A DNA stretch of 64,000 nt from Azospirillum sp. SYSU D00513 (lineage in GTDB: Bacteria > Pseudomonadota > Alphaproteobacteria > Azospirillales > Azospirillaceae). The translations under genes and the position numbers were made by a program. Location: assembly GCF_017356015.1 (NCBI RefSeq), contig NZ_JAFIQV010000006.1:1-64000 (forward strand). The letters run 5' to 3'. Position 1 is the first letter of the stretch, and every line of letters begins with the position of its first letter. Shown here in pieces: positions 8,804-17,562 of the stretch. The notes beneath the pieces are model-generated. The model saw only the letters and a list, made by a program, of their open reading frames with translations. It ran no database searches and was not told where the DNA came from.

Positions 8804-9730
8804 TTATGGGACGCTGCTTCTGCGCGTGATCAGGTAACAGGCAAGAACGGAGCCAAAGGCAAGAGAGACGGCGAATATCCCCTCGATGAAGATGTCCATT
8901 TTCCAGTCATAAAGCACCTCGTCCATGGAGTAGGATGCCGTCACGACCAGCGGGAAGTCGGGCAGCTTCTTGTAGGCGGCCAGCCGGTGGGACTGGTCGA
9001 ATATGCTCTGGACACTGTAGGTTCCTTCCGGTGCCCTTCGAAGGTGCTTGGTGAAAAGTGGGGCGTTCGCCGTATTGGCGCCGACCAGGTCCGTGGTGTG
9101 GGGGACGCGCATGAGGACGTCGCCGTTGCTCGTCAGCAAGGTCGTCGTCGCGCGGTATCCGAGATTGAGGCTCTCGTAGAGGTTTCGGAAGAACTCCGCG
9201 TCGATCGTGGCGAAGACCACCCCGGCAAGGTTGCCGTCCTCATCACGGATCGCCCGGCTCATCCCGAATATGATCCGTCCGCTGATGCGGCTTCGGAACG
9301 TGTTCGTGATGAAAACCTTGTCCGGTCTGCCGCCCCGGTGCGCCCCGAAGTAATCGGTGTCCGAGCCGTCCAGCTCCCGCGGAGGGAAGGACAGCGAGTC
9401 GGCGACGTTGCGGCCCCGTTCGTCCAGCACGACGATGCTCTGAAGGATGGAGGATGCCATCACGCGCTCGGCGAGGATGCGATGCAGGTCGTCACGGCCC
9501 TCCGAGGCTTTCAGGAAGGTTTCCCCCTGCGCCGAGACCCGCCGCAGGAGAAGGTCGGCCGCGGCGAAGGACCATTTCGCATGGTGCTCCAGAGCCCTGG
9601 TGACGCTCCGAAGCGAAATCTCGGCGCGTGCGATATGGGATTCGCGGAGTTTGTAGGCGTGAAAACCATATCCGGCAAGAACAGCAACCGCAAAGGCGAC
9701 ACTGCCGACCATGATCCCGGTTGTTCTCAT
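8804..9730 (-). CDS. Orphan dCache-type membrane sensor without an output domain
   Basis: This 308-residue protein has one N-terminal membrane segment (about 6-26), a periplasmic double-cache/PDC-like region (VVLDERGRNVADS, DYFGAHRGGRPDKVFITNTF, GRIIFGMSRAIRDEDGNLAGVVFATID) and a second membrane segment near 280-301. It stops seven residues later (RRSSVP). Cache regions of this pattern usually front diguanylate cyclases or histidine kinases. No GGDEF, kinase or MCP domain follows before the next gene, so it is either a truncated signalling protein or a stand-alone sensor subunit. It lies upstream of the NCS2 gene on the same strand, 187 bases away. Confidence 0.75.
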   Translation of the reverse strand: MRTTGIMVGSVAFAVAVLAGYGFHAYKLRESHIARAEISLRSVTRALEHHAKWSFAAADLLLRRVSAQGETFLKASEGRDDLHRILAERVMASSILQSIVVLDERGRNVADSLSFPPRELDGSDTDYFGAHRGGRPDKVFITNTFRSRISGRIIFGMSRAIRDEDGNLAGVVFATIDAEFFRNLYESLNLGYRATTTLLTSNGDVLMRVPHTTDLVGANTANAPLFTKHLRRAPEGTYSVQSIFDQSHRLAAYKKLPDFPLVVTASYSMDEVLYDWKMDIFIEGIFAVSLAFGSVLACYLITRRSSVP

Positions 9731-9990
9731 GGTGGTGTTTTGCTACCCGACTGCGGAAGGAGCGGCGGTGATGGTGTCTTGTTGCAGGCACAAGACGGAT
9801 CAATCCTGTGCACCCGCTTTTAAAGCCTTGCGTGCGGCAAGTCCACAAGGGCGAAGGAGCCTGCGCGGAGGGAGCCTTATCCTGGGTCCTACGGGCGGGC
9901 CGTCATGCGGCCTCCCCTTGCGCGAAGGCGGCGCCTCGCCCCTGTGCCACAGGGAAGGGCATCGTGAGCGCACACGACCTGTAGCGTTTG
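9731..9990. other. Intergenic stretch with a possible gene-end fragment
   Basis: Nothing intact is visible. On the minus strand a short open segment reads MPFPVAQGRGAAFAQGEAA and ends in an ATGA stop/start overlap near 9906. That looks like the broken 3' end of a gene in a former operon. It lies immediately beside the insertion-sequence remnant, which fits a disrupted locus. Confidence 0.3.
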
Positions 9991-9991
9991 G

Positions 9992-10290
9992 CTGAAGAGG
10001 ATGGCCAGCGAGTTGCTGGAGGAGAAGATCGCCGCGCTTGAGGGCAAACGCCTCCCGCCTTCGCGGGGGTAAGCTCTTTGGCCCTACGGAGGTCGAAGCG
10101 ATGAGCCGGACCACTTCGCCATCCACCGGTCGGCGTTACAGTCTGGCCTGGGTTGCTCGGACGTGGCGGGTACCTTGCGCTACTGTGTATCGCCACCGGG
10201 CAGTCAGCCCGGCACGGACACCGCACCCCGCACCTCGGCCCAACTCCGGGCCGACCTCCATCGCCGAGCTATCCTTAGCCGCCTCAACAA
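9992..10290 (+). pseudogene. IS3-family transposase remnant (OrfA end and OrfB start)
   Basis: A short open segment ending at the TAA of 10070-10072 reads KRMASELLEEKIAALEGKR, like the coiled-coil C-terminus of an IS3-family OrfA. After 28 bases an ATG at 10101 opens MSRTTSPSTGRRYSLAWVAR followed by TWRVPCATVYRHR, the characteristic N-terminus of the matching OrfB. Similarity fades after about 45 residues and the DDE integrase core is absent. The element is therefore a scar and not mobile. No clear terminal inverted repeats were found. Confidence 0.6.
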
Positions 10291-10379
10291 GTCCAGTTGG
10301 GTGGCTCATTTCAGGGCCGCAGTACAGGTTGGCGCTCCCGATCCGGATCCTCGACGCCCCGTCCCGTTCCCTTCCACGG

Positions 10380-11687
10380 TCACTTCAGGCCGGGCGTGCC
10401 GTCGAAGCGCTTCTCGATGCCGGACCAGCAGTCGGCATAGCCCTCCTGCAGGGTCGGCAGGCTGGCGGCGAACTCGGTCAGTTGCTGCGGGAAGCGCGTC
10501 TCGAACATGAAGGCCAGCGTGTCGGTGAGCTTCACCGGCTTCAGCTCCGCCGTGCTTGCCTTGGCGAAGGCGTCGGCGTCCGGCCCGTGTGGCAGCATGC
10601 AGTTGTGCAGGCTCATGCCGCCGGGGGCGAAGCCCTCCTCCTTGGCGTCGTACTTGCCGTAGATCAGCCCCATGAACTCCGACATGATGTTCATGTGGTA
10701 CCAGGGCGGGCGGAAGCTGTGTTCGGCCACCATCCAGCGTTCGGGGAAGATGACGAAATCGATGTTGGCGGTCCCGGCCTCGCCCGAGGGCGCGGTCAGC
10801 ACGGTGAAGATCGACGGGTCGGGATGGTCGAACAGGATGGCGCCGACGGGCGAGAAGGTCCGCAAATCATACTTGTAAGGCGTGTAGTTGCCGTGCCAGG
10901 CGACGACGTCCAGCGGCGAATGGCCGATCTCCGTCTCCTGGAAGCGCCCGCACCACTTCACGACCAGCCGGCAGGGTGTCTCCTTCTCCTCGTAGGCGGC
11001 GACCGGCGTCTTGAAGTCGCGCGGGTTGGCGAGGCAGTTGGCGCCGATGGGGCCGCGCTCGGGCAGGGTGAACTTGGCGCCGTAATTCTCGCAGACATAG
11101 CCGCGCGACGGCCCGCCGACCGGCTCCACCTTGAACTTCATGCCGCGCGGGACGACGGCGATGTCGCCGGCCCCGGCCTCCAGCTTGCCCAGCTCGGTGA
11201 AGATCAGCAGCCGCCCGGCCTCGGGCACGATCAGCAGCTCGCCGTCGGCGTTGAAGAAACACTCGTCCAGCATCGGCGCGGTGACGAAGTAGAGATGCAC
11301 CGCCATGCCGACCTGGGTGTGGACGTCGCCGGCCGTGGTGACGGTACGCAGGCCGGACAGGAAGGTCAGCTCCTCGTCCGGGATCGGCACCGGGCTCCAG
11401 CGCAGGGGGCCGAGCGCCAGGTCATGGTCGACGATGTGCGGAGCGGTCTTCCAGAAGGGCAGCTCGATCCGGTGGAAACGGCCGACATGCCGGACCGACG
11501 GGCGCATGCGGTAGAGCCAGGAGCGCTCGTTGGTGCCGCGCGGCGCCGTGAAGGGGGAGCCGGACAGCTGCTCGGCGTAAAGCCCATAGGCGCAGCGCTG
11601 GGGCGAGTTCTGCCCCTGCGGCAGGGCGCCGGGAAGCGCCTCGGTTTCGAAGTCGTTGCCGAAACCAGGCATGTAGCGAAGGGTCAT
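10380..11687 (-). CDS. hmgA: Homogentisate 1,2-dioxygenase
   Basis: This 435-residue enzyme opens the ring of homogentisate with O2 to give maleylacetoacetate in tyrosine/phenylalanine breakdown. It is full length for the family. Recognisable blocks are [18 protein letters not shown] at the start, [18 protein letters not shown], and the C-terminal Fe(II) site: [16 protein letters not shown] supplies a His and Glu, and [11 protein letters not shown] another His. It is transcribed divergently from the MarR gene across about 150 bases, so a shared control region is likely. The next pathway enzyme, maleylacetoacetate isomerase, is encoded 0.8 kb away on the other strand. Confidence 0.97.
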   Translation of the reverse strand: MTLRYMPGFGNDFETEALPGALPQGQNSPQRCAYGLYAEQLSGSPFTAPRGTNERSWLYRMRPSVRHVGRFHRIELPFWKTAPHIVDHDLALGPLRWSPVPIPDEELTFLSGLRTVTTAGDVHTQVGMAVHLYFVTAPMLDECFFNADGELLIVPEAGRLLIFTELGKLEAGAGDIAVVPRGMKFKVEPVGGPSRGYVCENYGAKFTLPERGPIGANCLANPRDFKTPVAAYEEKETPCRLVVKWCGRFQETEIGHSPLDVVAWHGNYTPYKYDLRTFSPVGAILFDHPDPSIFTVLTAPSGEAGTANIDFVIFPERWMVAEHSFRPPWYHMNIMSEFMGLIYGKYDAKEEGFAPGGMSLHNCMLPHGPDADAFAKASTAELKPVKLTDTLAFMFETRFPQQLTEFAASLPTLQEGYADCWSGIEKRFDGTPGLK

Positions 11688-11840
11688 CGTCTCCTCCCTG
11701 GAGGCGCCCCGCCGGTGGAGGCGCTTGACCGGATGGTATTGGCTGGGCTGGCTGGCCGGACCGTAGGGGCCGATGAGCGCTTGCCTTGCCGGCCGGCCCT
11801 GCGCAGGATATCATCTCAATTGCAACGACTGTCAACGGCG

Positions 11841-12314
11841 ATGACCGCGAACGGCCCCTCCCTGGACCTCGACGGGTTCCTTCCCTACCTCATCAACGTC
11901 CTGGCCGGCCGCGTCAGCCGCGAACTCGCCGCCGTCTATGAGGAGCGTTTCGGCATCTCCATCGCCGAGTGGCGGGTGATCGCCCATCTCGCCCGGAACC
12001 GGGAGGTGTCCGTGCGGGAGATCCGCCGGCGCGTGGACATGGACAAGTCGAAGGTGAGCCGCGCCGCCGCCCGCCTGGAACAGGCGGGGATCATCGAAAA
12101 GAAGGCCAACGCGAGCGACCGGCGGCTGGTTCGGCTGTCGCTGACCCGTAAGGGCCGCCGCATGTTCGAAAACATAGCGCCGCTCGCCGTCGCCTATGAA
12201 TCGGAACTGCTGTCCGGCCTGCCGGCCGAGGATCTGGCGGCCTTCCGGCGGGTGCTGGACCGGCTGCTCGCCCGCACCGCGGCGACGGCTCCCACGGAGG
12301 AAGCGGACAGCTGA
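11841..12314 (+). CDS. MarR-family transcriptional regulator
   Basis: The protein from ATG 11841 has 157 residues, normal for MarR dimers. The winged helix-turn-helix covers ISIAEWRVIAHLARNREVSV and IRRRVDMDKSKVSRAAARLE; the wing is ASDRRLVRLSLTRKGRRMF. The frame is open far upstream, but that part is antisense to hmgA, and this ATG begins the conserved sequence. It lies between the divergent hmgA and the co-directional maiA and probably represses one or both. An aromatic intermediate such as homogentisate would be the expected ligand, by analogy with known homogentisate-pathway regulators. Confidence 0.9.
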   Translation: MTANGPSLDLDGFLPYLINVLAGRVSRELAAVYEERFGISIAEWRVIAHLARNREVSVREIRRRVDMDKSKVSRAAARLEQAGIIEKKANASDRRLVRLSLTRKGRRMFENIAPLAVAYESELLSGLPAEDLAAFRRVLDRLLARTAATAPTEEADS

Positions 12315-12451
12315 CCGGCCGGCGGGCAATGCGCCAGGTCATTGCCGCATCAGGCCATCCTGTTGCGGATGAGACGAACTCCGTGTGAGGATCGCCTTCC
12401 ATCCAAGGGCGTCCGGAAAGCACGGCCGCCGTGTCGCGGGAGGGGGCTTTC

Positions 12452-13090
12452 ATGGCCACGATCCTTTACGATTACTGGCGTTCGTCGGCGGCCTACCGGG
12501 TCCGCATGGCGTTGAACCTGAAGAGCGTCGCCTACGACAGCGTGCCGGTGAACCTGCTGGAGGGCGAGCACCGGGGCGCGGCCCACCTCGCGCGCAATCC
12601 TCAGGGGCTGGTGCCGGCGCTGGAGATCGATGGCCGCATGATGACGCAGTCGCTGGCCATCATCGAATATCTGGACGAAACACGGCCCGAGCCGCCCCTT
12701 CTTCCGGCCGATCCGGAGGGCCGCCAGCGCGTGCGGGCGCTCGCCCATGCCATCGCGATGGACATCCACCCGGTCTGCAACATGTCCGTCTCCAGATACG
12801 CGGCCTCGCTGATCGGCGGGGAGGATGGCGCCGCCCAGTGGATGCGGCGCTTCATCCGCCCCGGCCTGGAAGCCGTCGAGGCGTTGCTGGACAGCCCGGC
12901 GACCGGTGGCTTCTGCCATGGCGATGCGGTGTCCATCGCCGACCTCTGTCTCGTGCCGCAGATCTACAACGCGCGGCGCTGGCAGGTGCCGGTCGAGGAT
13001 CTGAGGCGGGTCGGCGCGGTGATGGCGGCCCTGGAGGCGCTTCCGGAGATAGCGGCGGCCCATCCCGACCGGGTTCGCCCGGCGGCCTGA
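12452..13090 (+). CDS. maiA: Maleylacetoacetate isomerase (zeta-class GST)
   Basis: This 212-residue enzyme isomerises maleylacetoacetate to fumarylacetoacetate, using glutathione as a cofactor. The zeta-class GST signature is seen near the N-terminus (YWRSSAAYRVRMALN, with the SSxxxRVR active-site motif at about residues 10-17). The glutathione-binding region NPQGLVPALEIDG and MMTQSLAIIEYLDE follows. I chose ATG 12452 over GTG 12431 because an AGGGGG ribosome-binding site lies just upstream and the family starts here. It works directly after HmgA. The following step, fumarylacetoacetase, is not encoded in this window. Confidence 0.95.
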   Translation: MATILYDYWRSSAAYRVRMALNLKSVAYDSVPVNLLEGEHRGAAHLARNPQGLVPALEIDGRMMTQSLAIIEYLDETRPEPPLLPADPEGRQRVRALAHAIAMDIHPVCNMSVSRYAASLIGGEDGAAQWMRRFIRPGLEAVEALLDSPATGGFCHGDAVSIADLCLVPQIYNARRWQVPVEDLRRVGAVMAALEALPEIAAAHPDRVRPAA

Positions 13091-13103
13091 ACAGCGCGCG
13101 CCG

Positions 13104-13796
13104 TCAGGGCTGCGTCAGCGCCGCGAGCCTTCCGGCGGCGGACATGACGGCGGCGATGGCGACCTCCGTGTTCAGGTCGTCCATCGCCACGACGCCGATG
13201 CAGGCCTCGAAACCGGTGCGGGGCCGGTCCGGCGCATGGATGGCGCTGGCGACGCCGACGGCGCCGCGCTGCAGTTGGCCGCGGGTCAGGCTGTAGCCGT
13301 CACGCCGTGCCTGCCGCACCGCCTCGGGATCGCCGGGCCGCTCCGGCCGGCTCGCCAGTATGGCGATGCCGGCGGCACCCAGCGTCAGCGGATGGCGGCT
13401 GCCGACACGGTAACCGACCCGCAGCAGCCCTTCCTCCGGCTCGGCAACCATGATCACGACGCATTCCTCCCCTTGCGCCAGCGAGACATAGGCGGTCGCC
13501 CGCGTTTCCCCGGCCAGCGCCTGCAGCAGGGGCCGCGCGACCGAGCGAAGCTGCGGTTCGAAACGGGAGGCCAGCACCAGAAGCCCCCCGCCCAGATAGA
13601 TCTGCCCCTCCGGCGACCGGGAAATCAGCGCGTGCGCCTCCAGCGTCGAGACGATCCGGTAAACGATGGCCCGATGGATCTCCAGCCGGGCGGCAAGGTC
13701 GGCGATGGTGATGCCGCCTGCCTGCTGCGCAATGATCGCGAGCGCCTGAATGCCGCGGTCGAGGGTCTGCAACTGGTTGGTCGTCTTCATGATCAT
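13104..13796 (-). CDS. IclR-family transcriptional regulator
   Basis: This 230-residue protein has an N-terminal winged helix-turn-helix (LDRGIQALAIIAQQAGGITI, then IADLAARLEIHRAIVYRIVS) and an IclR effector domain (ATAYVSLAQGEECVVIMVAE, RVGSRHPLTLGAAGIAILA). It is divergent from the P450 gene, with 168 bases between the starts, and a perfect palindrome in that gap is the likely operator. The second codon pair offers another ATG at 13790, so the exact start is uncertain by two residues. I infer that it controls the P450-TRAP unit in response to its substrate or a metabolite. The gene ends 13 bases from maiA, which converges on it. Confidence 0.9.
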   Translation of the reverse strand: MIMKTTNQLQTLDRGIQALAIIAQQAGGITIADLAARLEIHRAIVYRIVSTLEAHALISRSPEGQIYLGGGLLVLASRFEPQLRSVARPLLQALAGETRATAYVSLAQGEECVVIMVAEPEEGLLRVGYRVGSRHPLTLGAAGIAILASRPERPGDPEAVRQARRDGYSLTRGQLQRGAVGVASAIHAPDRPRTGFEACIGVVAMDDLNTEVAIAAVMSAAGRLAALTQP

Positions 13797-13898
13797 CCCG
13801 ACTGTCTTCGGCCGGACCCGTCCAGCCCGGCGGTGCCCGGCCCGATGCGCCCTTTGCCTGCCTTGATCGAAAGCCGATCCATCTATATATGTTCGGAG

Positions 13899-13918
13899 AA
13901 CGCACAGTCATGTGCGTT
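13899..13918. promoter_or_regulatory. Perfect palindrome, candidate IclR operator
   Basis: AACGCACAGTCATGTGCGTT is an 8-bp inverted repeat with a 4-base spacer. It lies 47 bases upstream of the P450 start, just downstream of an AT-rich TATATAT stretch that could hold a -10 element. Its place between the divergent IclR and P450 genes makes it the best operator candidate. Confidence 0.65.
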
Positions 13919-13964
13919 ATTTGTAAACCAAACGAATTGGTTCCGCACGCCGGGAGGCCTCCAG

Positions 13965-16334
13965 ATGACGCAGCATCGCAGCCCTTCCACGGCGCGTCCC
14001 GGCGCCGGGGCCTGTCCGTTCCATGACGCGGCATCCGGAGCGGGCGGCCATGCCGGCGTCTCTCCCACCGGCTGCCCCGTTTCCCCGAACGCCGAGGCCT
14101 TCGACCCCTTCGAGGGGCCGTATCAGGTCGATCCGGCGGAGGCGCTGCGCTGGTCGCGCGACCAGGAGCCGGTCTTCTACAGCCCGAAGCTCGGCTATTG
14201 GGTGGTCAGCCGCTACGAGGACGTGAAGGCGGTGTTCCGCGACAACGTGACCTTCTCCCCGTCCATCGCGCTGGAGAAGATCACTCCGGTCTCGCAAGAG
14301 GCCCAGGACACGCTGAAGCGTTACGGCTATGCGATGAACCGCACGCTCGTGAACGAGGACGAGCCGGTGCACATGGAGCGGCGCCGCGCGCTCATGGATT
14401 CCTTCTCGCTGGAGGAACTGGCGCACCACGAGCCGATGGTCCGGCGGCTGACGCGGGAGTATGTGGACCGCATCGTAGACCGCGGCAAAGCCGACCTGGT
14501 CGACGACATGCTGTGGGAGATCCCGCTGACCGTGGCCCTGCACTTCCTCGGCGTGCCCGAGGAGGACATGGATACCCTGCGCGAATACTCCATCGCCCAC
14601 ACCGTCAATACCTGGGGCCGCCCCTCGCCGGAGCAGCAGGTGGCCGTGGCCGACGCGGTGGGCAAGTTCTGGCAATATGCCGGCAAGGTGCTGGACAAGA
14701 TGCGCCAGGACCCTTCCGGCCATGGCTGGATGCAGTACGGCATCCGCCGCCAGAAGGAGCTTCCGGAGGTCGTCACCGACTCCTACCTGCATTCCATGAT
14801 GATGGCCGGCATCGTCGCGGCGCACGAGACCACGGCCCACGCCGCGGCCAACATGTTCCGCCTGCTGCTGGAGAACCGCGATGCCTGGCGGGAGGTCTGC
14901 GAGAACCCCTCGCTCATTCCCAACGCGGTGGAGGAGTGCCTGCGCTACTCCGGCTCGGTCGTCGCCTGGCGGCGCATCGCCACCGCCGGCACGCGCATCG
15001 GCGGGGTCGAGATCCCGAAGGGCGCCAAGCTGCTGATCGTCAGCGCCTCGGCCAACCACGACGAGCGCCATTTCGAGAACGCGGACGAGCTGGACATCTA
15101 CCGCGACAACACCACCGACCACCTCACCTTCGGCTATGGCAGCCACCAGTGCATGGGCAAGAACCTCGCCCGGATGGAAATGCGGGTCTTCCTGGAGGAG
15201 CTGAGCAAGCGCCTGCCGCACATGGAGCTGGTGCCCGGCCAGACCTTCACCTTCCTGCCCAACACCTCCTTCCGCGGGCCCGACCATCTGTGGGTCCGGT
15301 GGGATCCGGCGCGGAATCCGGAACGGCGCGACCCGTCCGTCCTCGAACGCCACGCCGGCTTCAGGATCGGCGCGCCGGCCAAGCAGGACGCCGCGCGCGG
15401 GCTGCGGGTGGCCGAGGTCCATGCGGAGGCCGATGGCATCGTCCGGCTGGTGCTGGAGGACCCGCGCGGCCACCGGCTGCCGCGCTGGACCCCCGGTGCC
15501 CATATCGACGTGATCGCCGGGGACCATGTCCGCAAATACTCGCTGTGCGGCGACCGCGACGACGGGCACCGGCTCCAGGTCGCCGTGCTGCGCGACCCAC
15601 GGGGCCGCGGCGGCTCCGCCTACATCCATGAGACGGTCCGGCCGGGCGCGCTGGTCCGGGTGCGCGGCCCCAAGAACCATTTCCGGCTGGACGAGGAGGC
15701 CGGCTCCTACCTGCTGATCGCCGGCGGCATCGGCATCACCCCGATCATCGCGATGGCCGACCGGCTGAAGCGGCTGGGCAAGGATTACGCGATCCATTAC
15801 GCCGGTCGCACGCGCGCCGGCATGGCCTTCGTCGAGCGGCTGCGGCGCGACCATGGCGGCCGGCTCAGCCTCTACCCGGCCGAGGAGGGGCGGCGTATGG
15901 ATCTCGCCCGGCTCGCCGGCGAGCCGCGGCCGGGCCGTCAGGTCTACGCCTGCGGGCCGGAGCGGCTGCTGACCGCGCTGGAAGCGCTGGGACGCGACTG
16001 GCCCGAGGGCATGCTGCACATCGAGCATTTCAGCACCAGCGGCACGCAGCTGGACCCCAGCCGGGAAACCGGCTTCGCGGTGGAGCTGAAGGATTCCGGC
16101 CTGACGGTCGAGGTTCCCGCCGGCCAGACCATGCTCCAGGCCCTGCGCGCGGTCGGGGTCGATGTCCCGAGCGACTGCGAGGAGGGGCTGTGCGGCACCT
16201 GCGAGGTCGCCCTGCTGGAAGGCGAGGTGGACCACCGCGACAAGGTGCTGAGCCAGGCGGAGCGGAAGGAGAACCGCCGGATGATGGCCTGCTGCTCGCG
16301 GGCCAAGAGCGGCAGGATCACGGTGGCGCTGTGA
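13965..16334 (+). CDS. Self-sufficient cytochrome P450 monooxygenase, CYP116B type
   Basis: This 789-residue fusion carries a P450 and its own electron-transfer chain. The P450 part has the I-helix AGIVAAHETT (281-290), ExxR E324-C-L-R327, and the haem ligand C396 in FGYGSHQC. A phthalate-dioxygenase-reductase-like part follows, with the flavin motif RKYS (523-526), NAD(P)-binding GGIGITP (587-593), and a plant-type 2Fe-2S centre on C738, C743, C746 and C776. This order defines the CYP116B class (P450RhF-like). It inserts one O atom from O2, using NAD(P)H without partner proteins. Start ATG 13965 has a GGGAGG site upstream and begins the family N-terminus. The TRAP importer downstream suggests oxidation of an imported organic acid. 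Confidence 0.95.
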   Translation: MTQHRSPSTARPGAGACPFHDAASGAGGHAGVSPTGCPVSPNAEAFDPFEGPYQVDPAEALRWSRDQEPVFYSPKLGYWVVSRYEDVKAVFRDNVTFSPSIALEKITPVSQEAQDTLKRYGYAMNRTLVNEDEPVHMERRRALMDSFSLEELAHHEPMVRRLTREYVDRIVDRGKADLVDDMLWEIPLTVALHFLGVPEEDMDTLREYSIAHTVNTWGRPSPEQQVAVADAVGKFWQYAGKVLDKMRQDPSGHGWMQYGIRRQKELPEVVTDSYLHSMMMAGIVAAHETTAHAAANMFRLLLENRDAWREVCENPSLIPNAVEECLRYSGSVVAWRRIATAGTRIGGVEIPKGAKLLIVSASANHDERHFENADELDIYRDNTTDHLTFGYGSHQCMGKNLARMEMRVFLEELSKRLPHMELVPGQTFTFLPNTSFRGPDHLWVRWDPARNPERRDPSVLERHAGFRIGAPAKQDAARGLRVAEVHAEADGIVRLVLEDPRGHRLPRWTPGAHIDVIAGDHVRKYSLCGDRDDGHRLQVAVLRDPRGRGGSAYIHETVRPGALVRVRGPKNHFRLDEEAGSYLLIAGGIGITPIIAMADRLKRLGKDYAIHYAGRTRAGMAFVERLRRDHGGRLSLYPAEEGRRMDLARLAGEPRPGRQVYACGPERLLTALEALGRDWPEGMLHIEHFSTSGTQLDPSRETGFAVELKDSGLTVEVPAGQTMLQALRAVGVDVPSDCEEGLCGTCEVALLEGEVDHRDKVLSQAERKENRRMMACCSRAKSGRITVAL

Positions 16335-16430
16335 CTCAGCGCTGGCCGGCCCGGGGCGGGGCGGAGCGGCGATACCGTTCGAATGAAAGCGTCTTCCGCG
16401 AAGCTGGAAGAACCACGAGGGAGGAAAAGA

Positions 16431-17459
16431 ATGACATTCATCACGAAGCGGACGGCCACGAAGCTGGCGGCGCTCGCCGCGACCGCGCTGTTCCTCGCCG
16501 ACACGGCGGCGGCGCAGACAACGTTGAAGCTCAGCCACTATCTGCCGCCGGTCCACGGCATCCACACCGATTTCATCGTGCCCTGGACCGAGCAGGTGTC
16601 CCAGTGCAGCGGCGGGGCGGTCAAATTCGAGATCTTCCCCGGCGGCACGCAGCTCGGCAACGTCGCCAAGCAGCAGGAGCAGGTGATGGCCGGGGTGGTG
16701 GACATCGCCCATGGGCTGCACGGCATCCCGCGCGGGCGTTTCCCCCGCACCTCGCTGATCGAGCTTCCCTTCATGACGCGCGACGCGGGTGCGGCCAGCA
16801 AGACGCTGTGGGAGATGTACCCGGACTATCTGGCGCCGGAATACCGCGGCCTGAAGGTGCTGGCGCTGCACGCCCACAACGGCGGCCTCATCCACACCTC
16901 GAACAAGAAGGTCGAGACGATGGAGGATCTGAAGGGGCTGCGGCTGCGCACCCCCAGCCCCGCCGTCTCCGAGATGCTGACGGCCCTCGGCGCCACGCCC
17001 CAGGGCCTGCCGCCCGGCGAGGTCTATGAGAACATCCAGAAGAACGTGATCGACGGCACGGTCTTCCCCTGGGATCCGGTCAAGTCCTTCGGGCTGAACG
17101 AGGTGCTGAAACACCATCTGGAGGCCGGCACCTACACGGTTCCCTTCTTCTTCGTGATGAACCAGCGCAAGTACGAGGCCCTGCCGGAACCGGTGCGGAT
17201 CTGCATCGACAAGGCTTCCGGGGACGCGCTGGTCGCCAAGTTCGGCGACTGGTGGGACAAGTGGGACGAGGCCGGCCGCACCGAGGCCAAGCAGGCCGGA
17301 CACACCATCACCGAACTGAGCGAGGAGGAGCGCGGGCGCTGGCGCGAGGCACTGCAGCCGGTCATCGGCGCCTACATCCAGCAGACCGCCAAACAGGTGG
17401 ACAACGCGCAGGCGATCGTCGACGAGATGCGTAAGCGCCTCGCCGAGAAGCAGAAGTGA
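16431..17459 (+). CDS. TRAP transporter substrate-binding protein (DctP family)
   Basis: This 342-residue periplasmic protein has a signal peptide (to about residue 25, ADTAAAQTT). The DctP fold signatures include LKLSHYLPPVHGIHTDFIVP near the start, MAGVVDIAHGLHGIPRGRFP, and GLRLRTPSPAVSEMLTALGA, where the conserved arginine that grips the ligand carboxylate lies in LRLRTP. GAGGAAAAG precedes ATG 16431; an upstream in-frame ATG at 16383 would add an unlikely leader. It delivers a carboxylated substrate to the two membrane subunits encoded next. It follows the P450 by 96 bases and is probably in its operon. Confidence 0.93.
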   Translation: MTFITKRTATKLAALAATALFLADTAAAQTTLKLSHYLPPVHGIHTDFIVPWTEQVSQCSGGAVKFEIFPGGTQLGNVAKQQEQVMAGVVDIAHGLHGIPRGRFPRTSLIELPFMTRDAGAASKTLWEMYPDYLAPEYRGLKVLALHAHNGGLIHTSNKKVETMEDLKGLRLRTPSPAVSEMLTALGATPQGLPPGEVYENIQKNVIDGTVFPWDPVKSFGLNEVLKHHLEAGTYTVPFFFVMNQRKYEALPEPVRICIDKASGDALVAKFGDWWDKWDEAGRTEAKQAGHTITELSEEERGRWREALQPVIGAYIQQTAKQVDNAQAIVDEMRKRLAEKQK

Positions 17460-17485
17460 CGGCCGGGTCCGGCTGAATCCCGACC

Positions 17486-17516
17486 GGGGCCGCGAGGATG
17501 GATCCCCCGCGGCCCC
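17486..17516 (+). promoter_or_regulatory. Intercistronic stem-loop between TRAP genes
   Basis: GGGGCCGCG at 17486-17494 pairs perfectly with CGCGGCCCC at 17508-17516, followed by a pyrimidine-rich run without a true T tract. Such hairpins between binding-protein and membrane-subunit genes commonly stabilise the upstream message, so that binding protein is made in excess. Partial termination is the alternative. Confidence 0.5.
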
Positions 17517-17562
17517 TCTTGCCCTTCTCCTCGCCCTTCTCCTCCCCGGCACCGGAGCCGTC

